This document shows positions 34,364-42,575 of a stretch of 64,000 nt of DNA, in pieces. Source of the stretch: Stigmatella aurantiaca DW4/3-1 (GTDB lineage: Bacteria > Myxococcota > Myxococcia > Myxococcales > Myxococcaceae); NCBI RefSeq assembly GCF_000165485.1, contig NC_014623.1, positions 248,001 through 312,000 of the forward strand, read 5' to 3'. Within the stretch, counting starts at the first letter, position 1, and the number at the start of each line of letters is the position of its first letter. A program made the position numbers and the translations under genes. The notes beneath the pieces are model-generated. The model searched no databases and was not told the DNA's origin. It saw nothing but the letters and a program-made list of their open reading frames with translations.

Positions 34364-35767
34364 CTACGCCTCCCCCTGCCCGGAAGCGCCCGGGGGGGCC
34401 TCGTACTTCTTGCGCTTGCGCCACAGCGTGGAGGCGTCGATGCCGAGGACACGCGCGGCCTCGTCCAGCGTGGGCGCGCTGGCCATGACCCGGAGGATGT
34501 GCTCGCGCTCCACCTCCTCCAGCGTGTGCGGCCCGCCCAGCGTCACCAGGGAGCCCGCCGCGGCGGCGATGCGCTCCGGAAACGCCTGGGGCTCCAGCAC
34601 CTCCGCGGGCCAGACGATGAGCGCCCGCTCGATGGCGTTGCGCAACTCGCGCACGTTTCCGGGCCACCCGTAGGCCAGCAGCATGGCCTCGGTCGCGGGG
34701 GACAGCTCCGGCGGCGGGCGCTTCGCCGCGCGCGCGAAGAAGGCCACGAAGCGGCGCGCCAGGGGCAGCACGTCCTCCGGCCGCTCCCGCAGCGCCGGCA
34801 GCTTCACCTCCACCACGTTCAGCCGGTAGAGCAGATCCTCCCGGAAGCGCCCCTCGGCCACGTCCTTTTCGAGATCCCGGTTCGTCGCCGCCACCACCCG
34901 CACATCCGCGCGCCGCGTGCGGCCCTCGCCCAACCGCTCGAACTGCTTGTCCTGGAGAAACCGCAAGAGCTGCGCCTGGAGCGCGGGGCTCATCTCCGCC
35001 ACCTCATCCAGGAAGAGCGTGCCGCCCTCGGCCTGCTCCACCCGGCCGGGTTGATCCCTCACCGCCCCGGTGAAGGCCCCGCGCATGTGGCCAAACAGCT
35101 CGCTGGCCAGGAGCTGCTCGGACAGCGTGGGGCAGTTCACCGTGACGAAGGGGCGCTTGCGCCGGGGGCTCATCGAGTGCAGGGCCCGCGCCAGCACGCC
35201 CTTGCCCGTGCCGCTCTCGCCGCGCAGCAGCACCGCCGCCTCCGAGGCCGCCGCGCGGGCGATGAGCCCGATGGCCGCGTGCATCGCCGGCGAGGCCGTC
35301 TCCAGCGTGGCCTCGGGGGCCGTCTGCGCCAGTTGCCCCTCCAGCTCTCCGAGCCGCGAGGCCAGCTCCCGGTGGGCGCGCGCCCGGTCCACCACGTGGC
35401 GGATCTGCGCGGGGGTGAACGGCTTGGGCAGGTAGTCGCGCGCGCCGCGCTTCACCGCCTCCACGGCCGTGTCGAACGTCGCGTAGGCGGTGATGAGGAC
35501 GATGTCCAATCCCGGAGACTCGGCCAGCATCCGGGGCACCAGCTCCAGTCCGCTCGCGGTGCCCAGGCGCAGATCCACCAAGGCCAGGTCCGCGGGCCCC
35601 TGCGCCAGGGCGGCCAGGGCCGACTCGGGGGTAGTTGCCTCCCGCACCTTGCAGCCAAATCCTTCCAGACAGATGCGCAGGGTGTTGCGGATGTTACGTT
35701 CGTCGTCCACCACGAGCACCCGCATGGGGCTGGGCTCGGCGGAGGCGGCTCCGGACTGGGACTCCAT
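34364..35767 (-). CDS. NtrC-type sigma-54-dependent response regulator
   Basis: 467 residues from ATG 35767 (an in-frame ATG 14 codons later, at MRVLVVDDE, is also possible). Receiver domain with DDE acidic pocket and phospho-acceptor Asp65 (LALVDLRLG), AAA+ domain with Walker A GESGTGKGV, the sigma-54 contact loop GAFTGA, Walker B GGTLFLDEVAE, R-finger area and a C-terminal Fis-type helix-turn-helix (TLDEAARVLGIDASTLWRKR). Convergent with and 4 bp from the kinase gene; likely its partner. Kdp systems usually use an OmpR-type KdpE, so use of a sigma-54 activator is unusual. I could not find a convincing -24/-12 box upstream of kdpF. Confidence 0.9.
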   Translation of the reverse strand: MESQSGAASAEPSPMRVLVVDDERNIRNTLRICLEGFGCKVREATTPESALAALAQGPADLALVDLRLGTASGLELVPRMLAESPGLDIVLITAYATFDTAVEAVKRGARDYLPKPFTPAQIRHVVDRARAHRELASRLGELEGQLAQTAPEATLETASPAMHAAIGLIARAAASEAAVLLRGESGTGKGVLARALHSMSPRRKRPFVTVNCPTLSEQLLASELFGHMRGAFTGAVRDQPGRVEQAEGGTLFLDEVAEMSPALQAQLLRFLQDKQFERLGEGRTRRADVRVVAATNRDLEKDVAEGRFREDLLYRLNVVEVKLPALRERPEDVLPLARRFVAFFARAAKRPPPELSPATEAMLLAYGWPGNVRELRNAIERALIVWPAEVLEPQAFPERIAAAAGSLVTLGGPHTLEEVEREHILRVMASAPTLDEAARVLGIDASTLWRKRKKYEAPPGASGQGEA

Positions 35768-35852
35768 GGACGTATCTTAAACGTCCCGGGTGCCTCCCAC
35801 CGTGTTCACAAGTGTTTCCCGTACACCGGCCAACGGGGCGATGGGGCAGAAC

Positions 35853-35870
35853 CCTTCCCTCTCGGGAAGG
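35853..35870 (+). promoter_or_regulatory. Hairpin next to the ribosome-binding site of the 35878 gene
   Basis: CCTTCCC (35853-35859) and GGGAAGG (35864-35870) form a perfect 7-bp stem with a TCTC loop, and the 3' arm runs straight into the Shine-Dalgarno AGGAGGAG that precedes ATG 35878. If transcribed, it would partly sequester or shield the ribosome-binding site. Purely structural observation. Confidence 0.4.
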
Positions 35871-35877
35871 AGGAGAC

Positions 35878-36261
35878 ATGTTCAAGAATATGGCGATAAC
35901 GGACGGCGCGAACTCATCCGGAGGGGGGCTCTTCTCGCGGGAGCTGGAGCAGACCCCTGAGCGCTCGGGGCGCCGGCGGGGGCTGGTGGTGGGGGCCATC
36001 CTGCTGGTGTTGCTGGGGTTGTGGTTGTGGATGCAGGGCTCGGAGGGCGGTGCGCTGCGGGCCCTGTCTCCGGTGCAGCGGCAGGCCCTCTACCAGGAAA
36101 CCTGGCGCGACCAGCGGGCCCGGTGCCTGGTGGGCGAAGCGGAGCGGCGCGATACGCCGGCGCAGTGCCAGCACCGGGCCGAGTTCCTCCTGCGCTTCCC
36201 CCAGTGCGACGTGGCCTGCCGCGCGGAGCTGGCCCCCTCCTTTTCGCCCACGCCCCCCTGA
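35878..36261 (+). CDS. Small single-pass membrane protein
   Basis: 127 residues from ATG 35878, with GGAGGAG seven bases upstream. One hydrophobic helix (GLVVGAILLVLLGLWLWMQG) after about 40 polar residues, flanked by an Arg-rich turn (SGRRRG) that marks a cytoplasmic N-terminus. The C-terminal 65 residues hold four Cys (RARCLVGEAE, AQCQHRAEFL, PQCDVACRAE) that could form two disulfides in the periplasm. No family recognised. Followed by a GC hairpin at 36325-36343. Confidence 0.6.
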   Translation: MFKNMAITDGANSSGGGLFSRELEQTPERSGRRRGLVVGAILLVLLGLWLWMQGSEGGALRALSPVQRQALYQETWRDQRARCLVGEAERRDTPAQCQHRAEFLLRFPQCDVACRAELAPSFSPTPP

Positions 36262-36638
36262 GCCGGCGCCCTGCGCTGGACGCCGAAAAGGGCTTCATGA
36301 AACAAGCGCTCGCCCGGTTGCCTGCCCTTCCTGATAGGAAGGGTGTGGGGCGTGTGCCGGACGGGAAACCGCCGGAAACCTGTAGGAAAATGTGCCTCTG
36401 AGGGTTGGCAGGCAGGCGTGAGCGTCGGCGAGTCCTTGAGTCATGGGGTGAGCTGTTGGCTATCGTGCTGTAGGATTCCTGCGCTGCTGGAGCTTTGTTT
36501 CCGGCAGTCCTGGTGGGTAAGGAAGAGAGACATGTTCTGGCGCACCCGGTCCCATGGTGGGCCGCGCAGCACTCCCTCGGGAGCCATGGCCGGTGGCCGC
36601 GTCCGCGAGACGCCCTTCTCCGCGCCGGGTGAGGGACG
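36262..36638 (+). other. Intergenic region with a terminator-like hairpin
   Basis: 377 bp without a convincing gene. CCCTTCC-TGATA-GGAAGGG (36325-36343) is a perfect 7-bp hairpin 64 bp past the stop of the small membrane protein and may end its transcript, though no T-run follows. The rest should carry the chemoreceptor promoter; I could not identify it. Confidence 0.5.
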
Positions 36639-38234
36639 ATGAGGCTGACGTTCAAGCACAAGATGTTGCTGCTGCCCGCGGGGACAGCGGTGCTCCTGTT
36701 GATTCTGCTCATCGTGTCCCTGACGTTGTTGATCTGGACACGGCAGGTGCATGCGCGCATCGACAAGGGCCATGCGCCGGCGCTGGCGAACAGCCATGTG
36801 TTGATCACCGAGCTGGAGAGCTTCCACCGGGGGGTGCTGGACGCGGTGGCCCGCAAGGATGCGAGCCGGCTCGATCCGCTGCGGGCGCTGGGGCGGAAGA
36901 TCGCCGCGGACCTGAACGACACGGGCCAGAACCCGGTGACGAGCGCCCCGTATCTGGAGGTGCTCCAGAAGGACTTCGGCCAGTACCAGCAGGAGTCGTG
37001 GCGGGCGGTGGAGCTGGGCCTCAAGGGGGATGCGCAGGCGGAGGTGGCGCTCTCGCGCGAGACGACGCGCTTCGAGTCCCTCCAGAAGGCGCTCTTGCTC
37101 TTCCAGAGCGAGCACGAGCAGGGGCAGGAGAAGGCCCTTCAGCAGGCGCGCACGCTCAACTCGCGCGGCCAGGCGGTGCAGGCGCTGCTGGCGGTGCTGT
37201 GCCTGGGGTGGCTGGCGGCGGGCACCTGGTGGGTGGTGCGGCAGGTGGTGGAGCCGCTGGGGCGGCTGTCGGACACGGCCTCGCGCATCGCGGAGAGCGG
37301 GGACCTGACGCTGGCCATCGAGTCGCACGCGAAGGACGAGGTGGGCCAGCTCGGCCGGAGCCTGGAGGCGCTGGTGAACCGGCTGCGGTCGGTGCCCGTG
37401 GGGTTGCAGGCGGTGGTGGGCGAGCTGTCCACGGCGGCCGAGCGGCTGACGAAGGTGAGCCAGGAGCAGCTCAACTTCCTGACCGAGCAGGCGCGCAGCC
37501 TGTCGGAGGCGGGCTCGACAATGGCGGAGATCGCCCAGACGTCCAGCATGGCCTCCAGCCGGGCGGAGATGGTGCTGAAGGTGGCCGAGCAGGCGGACTC
37601 CTTCACGGTGGAGAGCCAGAAGTCCATCGAGCAGAGCGCCCAGGGGCTGGAGCAGATCCGCCAGCGGGTGAGCGCGCTGGTGGGCAACATCGGCCAGCTG
37701 TCGGAGCAGGCGGTGCACGCGCGGGAAATCATCGGCAGCGTGAAGGACCTGGCGGACCAGAGCAACGTGCTGGCGCTCAACGCGGCCATCGAGGCGGCGC
37801 GCGCGGGCGAGGGCGGGCGAGGGTTTGCCGTGGTGGCGCGCGAGATGCGGGCGCTCAGCGGGCAGTCGTTGCAGAGCACCGAGCGCATCGGGAAGATTCT
37901 GTTGGACATCAACCAGGCCATCCGCACGACGGTGTCCTCGGCGGAAGGCGACAGCCAGCAGATGGAGGAGGGCATCGAGCAGGTGCTGTCCTCGGCGGAC
38001 AAGCTGAAGGAAATCACCACCGTCATGCAGGAGAGCAGCAAGGCGGCGCGGCAGATCGTCGCCTCGGTGACGCAGCAGAACGCGGGCATCCACCAGATGA
38101 TGGAGGCCATGCAGCAGCTCTCCGGGATGATGGGAGACGTGGTGCTGGCGACCTCGACGGCGGAGGAGACGGTGGGGCAGATCAACTCCACGGTGTCCCA
38201 GCTCCAGAAGATCGTCTCCGAGTTCCGCGTGTAG
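36639..38234 (+). CDS. Methyl-accepting chemotaxis protein
   Basis: 531 residues. Two transmembrane helices (LLPAGTAVLLLILLIVSL and LAVLCLGWLAAGTWWVV) bound a helical sensor domain of about 145 residues, probably four-helix-bundle type, that keeps few Cys. A HAMP domain (QVVEPLGRLSDTASRIAES) follows, then a long signalling coiled coil with the hairpin tip DLADQSNVLALNAAIEAARA and GEGGRGFAVVAREMRAL, which contacts CheA and CheW. No cognate che gene is near, so it may feed one of the several Che-like systems usual in myxobacteria. Signal unknown. Confidence 0.9.
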   Translation: MRLTFKHKMLLLPAGTAVLLLILLIVSLTLLIWTRQVHARIDKGHAPALANSHVLITELESFHRGVLDAVARKDASRLDPLRALGRKIAADLNDTGQNPVTSAPYLEVLQKDFGQYQQESWRAVELGLKGDAQAEVALSRETTRFESLQKALLLFQSEHEQGQEKALQQARTLNSRGQAVQALLAVLCLGWLAAGTWWVVRQVVEPLGRLSDTASRIAESGDLTLAIESHAKDEVGQLGRSLEALVNRLRSVPVGLQAVVGELSTAAERLTKVSQEQLNFLTEQARSLSEAGSTMAEIAQTSSMASSRAEMVLKVAEQADSFTVESQKSIEQSAQGLEQIRQRVSALVGNIGQLSEQAVHAREIIGSVKDLADQSNVLALNAAIEAARAGEGGRGFAVVAREMRALSGQSLQSTERIGKILLDINQAIRTTVSSAEGDSQQMEEGIEQVLSSADKLKEITTVMQESSKAARQIVASVTQQNAGIHQMMEAMQQLSGMMGDVVLATSTAEETVGQINSTVSQLQKIVSEFRV

Positions 38235-38347
38235 GGATGGCTGGGGTGGGGGGAACCGCCAGCCATCGTGGCGGGCCCTCATCACAAAGCCTGGGTGCTT
38301 GACTCCATCCCATTGCCCACTGTCGGGCACTGCGAGGAGCAAGGACC

Positions 38348-38641
38348 ATGAAACGAGAAACCATCATCCGGGCCTGGAAAGATCCTGAGTTCAGGGCGGG
38401 CCTCACCTCGGACGAGCGGGCGGCGCTGCCCGGTTGCCCGGCGGGGCAAGCCTTCACCGAGCTGGATGAGCGCGAGCTGGAGGACGCGACCGGTGGTGCG
38501 CTCGCGTTGAACTTCGAGGACGGGTGCATCTGCTCGAACTGGACGGTGCCGACGAAGTTCACCACCAGCCGCACCATCGTGATCAACCCGGTGGATCAGA
38601 TCTCCCTGCCGCAGTTGGCGCTCGCCGGCCTCCAGCGTTGA
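38348..38641 (+). CDS. lanA: Class II lanthipeptide precursor (mersacidin/lichenicidin-type leader)
   Basis: 97 residues from ATG 38348, preceded by GGAGCAAGG. The leader MKRETIIRAWKDPEFRAGLT and LTSDERAALPGCPAG follow the mersacidin/lichenicidin family pattern, ending at a Gly-Gly cut (DATGG, residues 49-50) of LanT-type processing. The 47-residue core starts ALALNFEDGCICSNW and has only two Cys, at 60 and 62, while every Ser/Thr of the core (63, 66, 69, 72-74, 76, 86) lies after them. So rings would have to form with downstream residues, or not by the usual N-to-C geometry. It is 119 bp ahead of the LanM gene on the same strand. Confidence 0.85.
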   Translation: MKRETIIRAWKDPEFRAGLTSDERAALPGCPAGQAFTELDERELEDATGGALALNFEDGCICSNWTVPTKFTTSRTIVINPVDQISLPQLALAGLQR

Positions 38642-38760
38642 GTCTCCGCGCGCAAGGGGGCTCCTCTCGAAGGGCGTGAGAGGTGCCCGCCCCGGCCGCG
38701 CCCGTCCACCGTTTTCAGCCCTTTCCTGGCGGCAGGCGCTGCCTTGCCGGCGAGGCCCGT

Positions 38761-41700
38761 ATGCACACGCTCTCCCCTGAACTGTCCTGGCGGAAGGCCG
38801 CGTTCCTTCACGAGCGGGCCGCCCCCGGGCGCGCCGCGCCCCCGGAGGAGGGGGCCGCGCTCCAGCACGCCCAGCGCCGCGCGAGGGCCTGGCGCCAGGT
38901 GATGTCCGCCGATGAGCGGCTGCTCGAGGAGCGGCTGCGGAGTGCCGGGCTCGACCGGGAAGGCTTCCTCCAGATCCTCGCCCACGCGGAGGGCGGAGGG
39001 GACCCTTCCCAGCACCCGTCCTGGGAAGGGCTCCTCCAGGAGGTCCTCGAGGATCGGGCCGTGAACGAGCCGCTGCCCTCCTTCCTGGCCGCGCCTGTCA
39101 GCGCCTCGGGGCCGGGGCTTCCTTTCTCGGGCTTCCTCCACCCGTTTCTGCGCCTGGGCGCCGCACGGCTCCGCGCGGGCCTTGAGGCGCTGGGGGCACG
39201 CGTCCCCTCGCCGCTTCCGCTCGTGGCTCCGGGAATCGACGCCCTGCTGCTGGGAGGGCTGGCCGCGCAGCTCCACGAACTGGCCTCCCGCGTCCTCATC
39301 CTGGAACTCAACGTGGCCCGGCTGATGGACCGGCTCCAGGGGAGCACGCCCCAGGAGCGCTTCCACCACTTCTCCACGGGTGTGCTCGGCGCGGCGGACA
39401 CCCGGGCCGCGCTGCTGGAGGAGTACCCGGTGCTCGCCCGGCTGATGGCCACGCTGCTGGAGCGGTGGCTGGAGACGGGCCTGGAGTTCCTGGCCCATCT
39501 GGCCGAGGACCGCGCGCGGTTGGAGGAGACGTTCCTGGAGGGGCGCGCGCTGGGCCCCCTGGTGGCGCTCCAGGGCGGCGTTTCGGACCTGCACCGGGGG
39601 GGCCGGGGCGTCTTCCTGCTGCAATTCGGCTCGGGGCTGCGGCTGGTCTACAAGCCGAAGTCGCTCGCGGTGGATCGCCAGTTCCAGCAGCTCCTGCGCG
39701 GGCTCAACGGCGCGGGGTTGCGCCACCCCCACCGGGTGCTCACCGTGCTGGACCGGGGCGGCCACGGGTGGGTCGAGTTCGTGGAGGCCGGGGGCTGTGA
39801 CTCGCGCGAGGCGCTCCAGCGCTTCTATTGGCGGCAAGGCAGCTTCCTGGCGGTGCTCCACCTGCTGTCGGCGGTGGACTTCCACCTGGAGAACCTCATC
39901 GCGGCCGGTGAGTTCCCGGTGGGGGTGGACCTGGAGGCGCTCTTTCACCACCGGCCGCCCCTGGGGCCGAGCGGCAAGGCGTACGGGCGGGCCTGGGCGC
40001 TGCTGGATCAATCCATCGTCGCGGTGGGCATGTTGCCCATCAGCCTCTTCGGCCGGCCGGGGAGGGCGGGGCTGGACATGAGCGGCCTGGGCGGAGAGGC
40101 CGGACAGCTCACGCCCCAGCGCATGCCCACGCTGGAAGACTCCGGGAGCGACACCATGCGGGTGGTGCGCCGCCAGGGACGCATGGAGGGCTCCCGCAAC
40201 CGTCCTCGGCTCGGCGCGGCGCCGGTGGACCCCACGGAGTTCACCGAGGAGCTCATCCAGGGGTTCGAGGAAACCCACGCGTTGTTGATCCGGCAGCGGG
40301 AGGCGCTGATTCCCCAGCTTCGGGCCTTCGCGGGGGTGGAGGTCCGGTACATCGCCCGCGCCACGCAGCGCTACGCGATGTTGCTCCAGGAGAGCCACCA
40401 CCCGGATTTCCTCCGCGATGGATTGGAGCGCGACAAGGTCTTGGATCACCTGTGGGCGGAGGCGGTGCATGTGCCCCTGCTGCGAAGGCTCCTGCCCTTC
40501 GAGCACGCGGATCTCCGCCTGGGAGACATCCCCTTTTTCACAGCGCGGCCGGGGGAGCGGCACCTGTGGAGCAGTACTGGCGAGTGCATCCCGGACTTCT
40601 TCACCCAGGACAGCCTGGGCGATGTCCTGCGGCGGTTGGACCGGATGGACGCGGAGGACTGCGCTCTCCAGGTGTCCTTCATCCGCAAGGCGATGGTCTC
40701 GCTCGACAAGGGGCGGGCCCCCGCGCGAGCCCTGGCGGCTCCGGCGGGAGAAGAGCCGTTGCCCATGGCCACGCCCGAGGAGTGCCTGGCCGCGGCGGTG
40801 GCGATCGGCGAGCGCCTCGCGGCCAAGGCGATCCGGGGAGACCGGGATGTGAGCTGGATCGGCCTGAATCTGGAGGACTTGCAGCAATGGCGTTGGAGCC
40901 TTTCGCCGCTGGGCACGGAGCTCTATGAGGGGTTGGGAGGGCTGGCGCTCTTCTTCGCGCACCTCGCGGCGAGGACAGGGCGCGCGGACTTCGAGGCGCT
41001 CGCGCGCGCGGCGCTGGAGCCGGTGCGGGAGGACTGGCGCAAGCTGGGACAGCACGGCGGCACGGAGGTGGGGGTCTTCGTGGGGCGAGGCGCCGCGGTG
41101 TACGTGCTGGGCCACCTGGCGGCGCTCTGGAAGGAGCCCTTCCTACGGGACGAACTGCGAGAGGGGCTGCCCGCGCTGGAGGCGCTCATCGAGACGGACA
41201 CGCGGCTGGATCTGCTGAGCGGGGCGGCGGGGCTCGCGGTGGCGCTCCTGGGGCTCTACCGGACGACGGGGGAGGCGCGGTGGCGGGAGGCCGCGCGCCG
41301 GTGTGGGGAGCGGCTGGTGGCCACGGCGACGCCGCAGCCAGGGGGCGGGGTGGGCTGGAAGGGCGAGGTGGGCATGCAGCCCTTGGCGGGCTTCTCCCAC
41401 GGGGTGGCTGGCATCGCCTGGGCCTTGCTGGAGTTGGCCGAAGCCACGGAGGACCCGCGCTACGCGGACCTGGCGCACCGAGGGCTGGCCTATGAGCGCT
41501 CGCTCTTCGTGCCGGAGCGCGGGCAGTGGAAGGACTTGCGGGCTCCGGACACGGAGGGCCACTTCATGGCCATGTGGTGCCACGGTGCGTCGGGCATCGC
41601 GCTCGGACGGCTGCTCGCGCTGCGGCACCTGGAGGGGGCCGAGGTCCGGGAGGAACTCTCGACGGCGCTTGAGACGACGCTGCGAACCGGCTTCGGTGGA

Positions 41701-41979
41701 AACCACAGCCTGTGCCATGGAGACATGGGCAACCTGGAGGTGTTGCACTTGGCGGGCACGGTGCTGGGGGAGCGCCAGTGGACGCAGGCGGCGCTGCGGT
41801 GTGCCACCGCAGTCCTCCGTCAGGGCCGTGAGGAGGACTGGCGCTGCGGGCTGCCCCGGGGGAGCGAGAGCCCGGGCTTGCTGATGGGCTTGTCGGGCAT
41901 CGGCTACGGCCTGTTGCGGCTCTCGGCGCCCGGACATGTGCCGAGCATCCTGTCGCTCGCGTCACCCACCGGAGAATGA
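38761..41979 (+). CDS. lanM: Bifunctional class II lanthipeptide synthetase LanM
   Basis: 1072 residues from ATG 38761 (GGCGAGG upstream; a GTG at 38683 is an alternative). The N-terminal dehydratase domain (DUF4135) is recognisable in LVYKPKSLAVDRQFQQLLR and GWVEFVEAGGCDS, then GVDLEALFHH. The C-terminal cyclase domain carries the LanC zinc ligands: Cys940 in MWCHGASG and Cys985-His986 in SLCHGDMGN, with GFSHGVAGIAWALLEL. The enzyme phosphorylates and eliminates water from Ser/Thr of the precursor and then forms (methyl)lanthionines. No LanT transporter or protease follows, so processing must be supplied elsewhere. Confidence 0.95.
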   Translation: MHTLSPELSWRKAAFLHERAAPGRAAPPEEGAALQHAQRRARAWRQVMSADERLLEERLRSAGLDREGFLQILAHAEGGGDPSQHPSWEGLLQEVLEDRAVNEPLPSFLAAPVSASGPGLPFSGFLHPFLRLGAARLRAGLEALGARVPSPLPLVAPGIDALLLGGLAAQLHELASRVLILELNVARLMDRLQGSTPQERFHHFSTGVLGAADTRAALLEEYPVLARLMATLLERWLETGLEFLAHLAEDRARLEETFLEGRALGPLVALQGGVSDLHRGGRGVFLLQFGSGLRLVYKPKSLAVDRQFQQLLRGLNGAGLRHPHRVLTVLDRGGHGWVEFVEAGGCDSREALQRFYWRQGSFLAVLHLLSAVDFHLENLIAAGEFPVGVDLEALFHHRPPLGPSGKAYGRAWALLDQSIVAVGMLPISLFGRPGRAGLDMSGLGGEAGQLTPQRMPTLEDSGSDTMRVVRRQGRMEGSRNRPRLGAAPVDPTEFTEELIQGFEETHALLIRQREALIPQLRAFAGVEVRYIARATQRYAMLLQESHHPDFLRDGLERDKVLDHLWAEAVHVPLLRRLLPFEHADLRLGDIPFFTARPGERHLWSSTGECIPDFFTQDSLGDVLRRLDRMDAEDCALQVSFIRKAMVSLDKGRAPARALAAPAGEEPLPMATPEECLAAAVAIGERLAAKAIRGDRDVSWIGLNLEDLQQWRWSLSPLGTELYEGLGGLALFFAHLAARTGRADFEALARAALEPVREDWRKLGQHGGTEVGVFVGRGAAVYVLGHLAALWKEPFLRDELREGLPALEALIETDTRLDLLSGAAGLAVALLGLYRTTGEARWREAARRCGERLVATATPQPGGGVGWKGEVGMQPLAGFSHGVAGIAWALLELAEATEDPRYADLAHRGLAYERSLFVPERGQWKDLRAPDTEGHFMAMWCHGASGIALGRLLALRHLEGAEVREELSTALETTLRTGFGGNHSLCHGDMGNLEVLHLAGTVLGERQWTQAALRCATAVLRQGREEDWRCGLPRGSESPGLLMGLSGIGYGLLRLSAPGHVPSILSLASPTGE

Positions 41980-42106
41980 AGACTGGGGGTCACTTGCCTT
42001 CCGGTCGGCAAGCCGCTGAACTTCGGGAGGAGCGGCGGACCCCAGGGGGGCCCGGCATCGCCGGCGGCTCGGGACGAGCGAAAAACCTTCGGGCGGGAGG
42101 TGCACC

Positions 42107-42520
42107 TTGGGATCAGAGTGGAGCGTTGGACCGCACACGCTGTCGCTCGAAGAGCCGGGCATCGTGCGGCTCGTGCCCCGGGGTCATCTCCAACTAAGGG
42201 AGATCCGGGAGATGATCCTGCCAGTGCAGGAGTTCAAGAAGCGCCATGACACACTCTACTTGCTGATGGACGCGCGCGAGGGCACCGGCTTCACGGCCGA
42301 AGCGCGCCGGGCGCTCAACGATGACCGGAGCCTGATTCCCTACGCGGGGGCCGTGTTCTTCGGGGCCAGCTTCGCGATGAGGGCCATCGCAAACATGATG
42401 TCACGGGCTGGCACACTGATGGGCCACCCGCCCGCCTATCCCACCGTCTTCACCACGACCGAGGAAGAGGCCCGGGCGTGGATCTCCGCCCATCGCGCCA
42501 CCCGCGCCCAGGGGCGCTAA
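42107..42520 (+). CDS. STAS/SpoIIAA-like small protein
   Basis: 137 residues beginning at a TTG (42107) that has a strong Shine-Dalgarno GGGAGGTG just upstream; no ATG fits the conserved start. The strand-helix pattern (LEEPGIVRLVPRGHLQLREI, TLYLLMDAREGTGFTAEARR, YAGAVFFGASFAMRAIANMM) is like the SpoIIAA-type/STAS family proteins that are numerous in myxobacteria. It lies 127 bp after lanM and could be in the same transcript, but nothing ties it to lanthipeptide synthesis. Confidence 0.6.
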   Translation: MGSEWSVGPHTLSLEEPGIVRLVPRGHLQLREIREMILPVQEFKKRHDTLYLLMDAREGTGFTAEARRALNDDRSLIPYAGAVFFGASFAMRAIANMMSRAGTLMGHPPAYPTVFTTTEEEARAWISAHRATRAQGR

Positions 42521-42575
42521 GCTCCCGGACATGGAGGTTGGGCACCTTCTGGTGAAGGGCGTTCAAGCGACCCTG

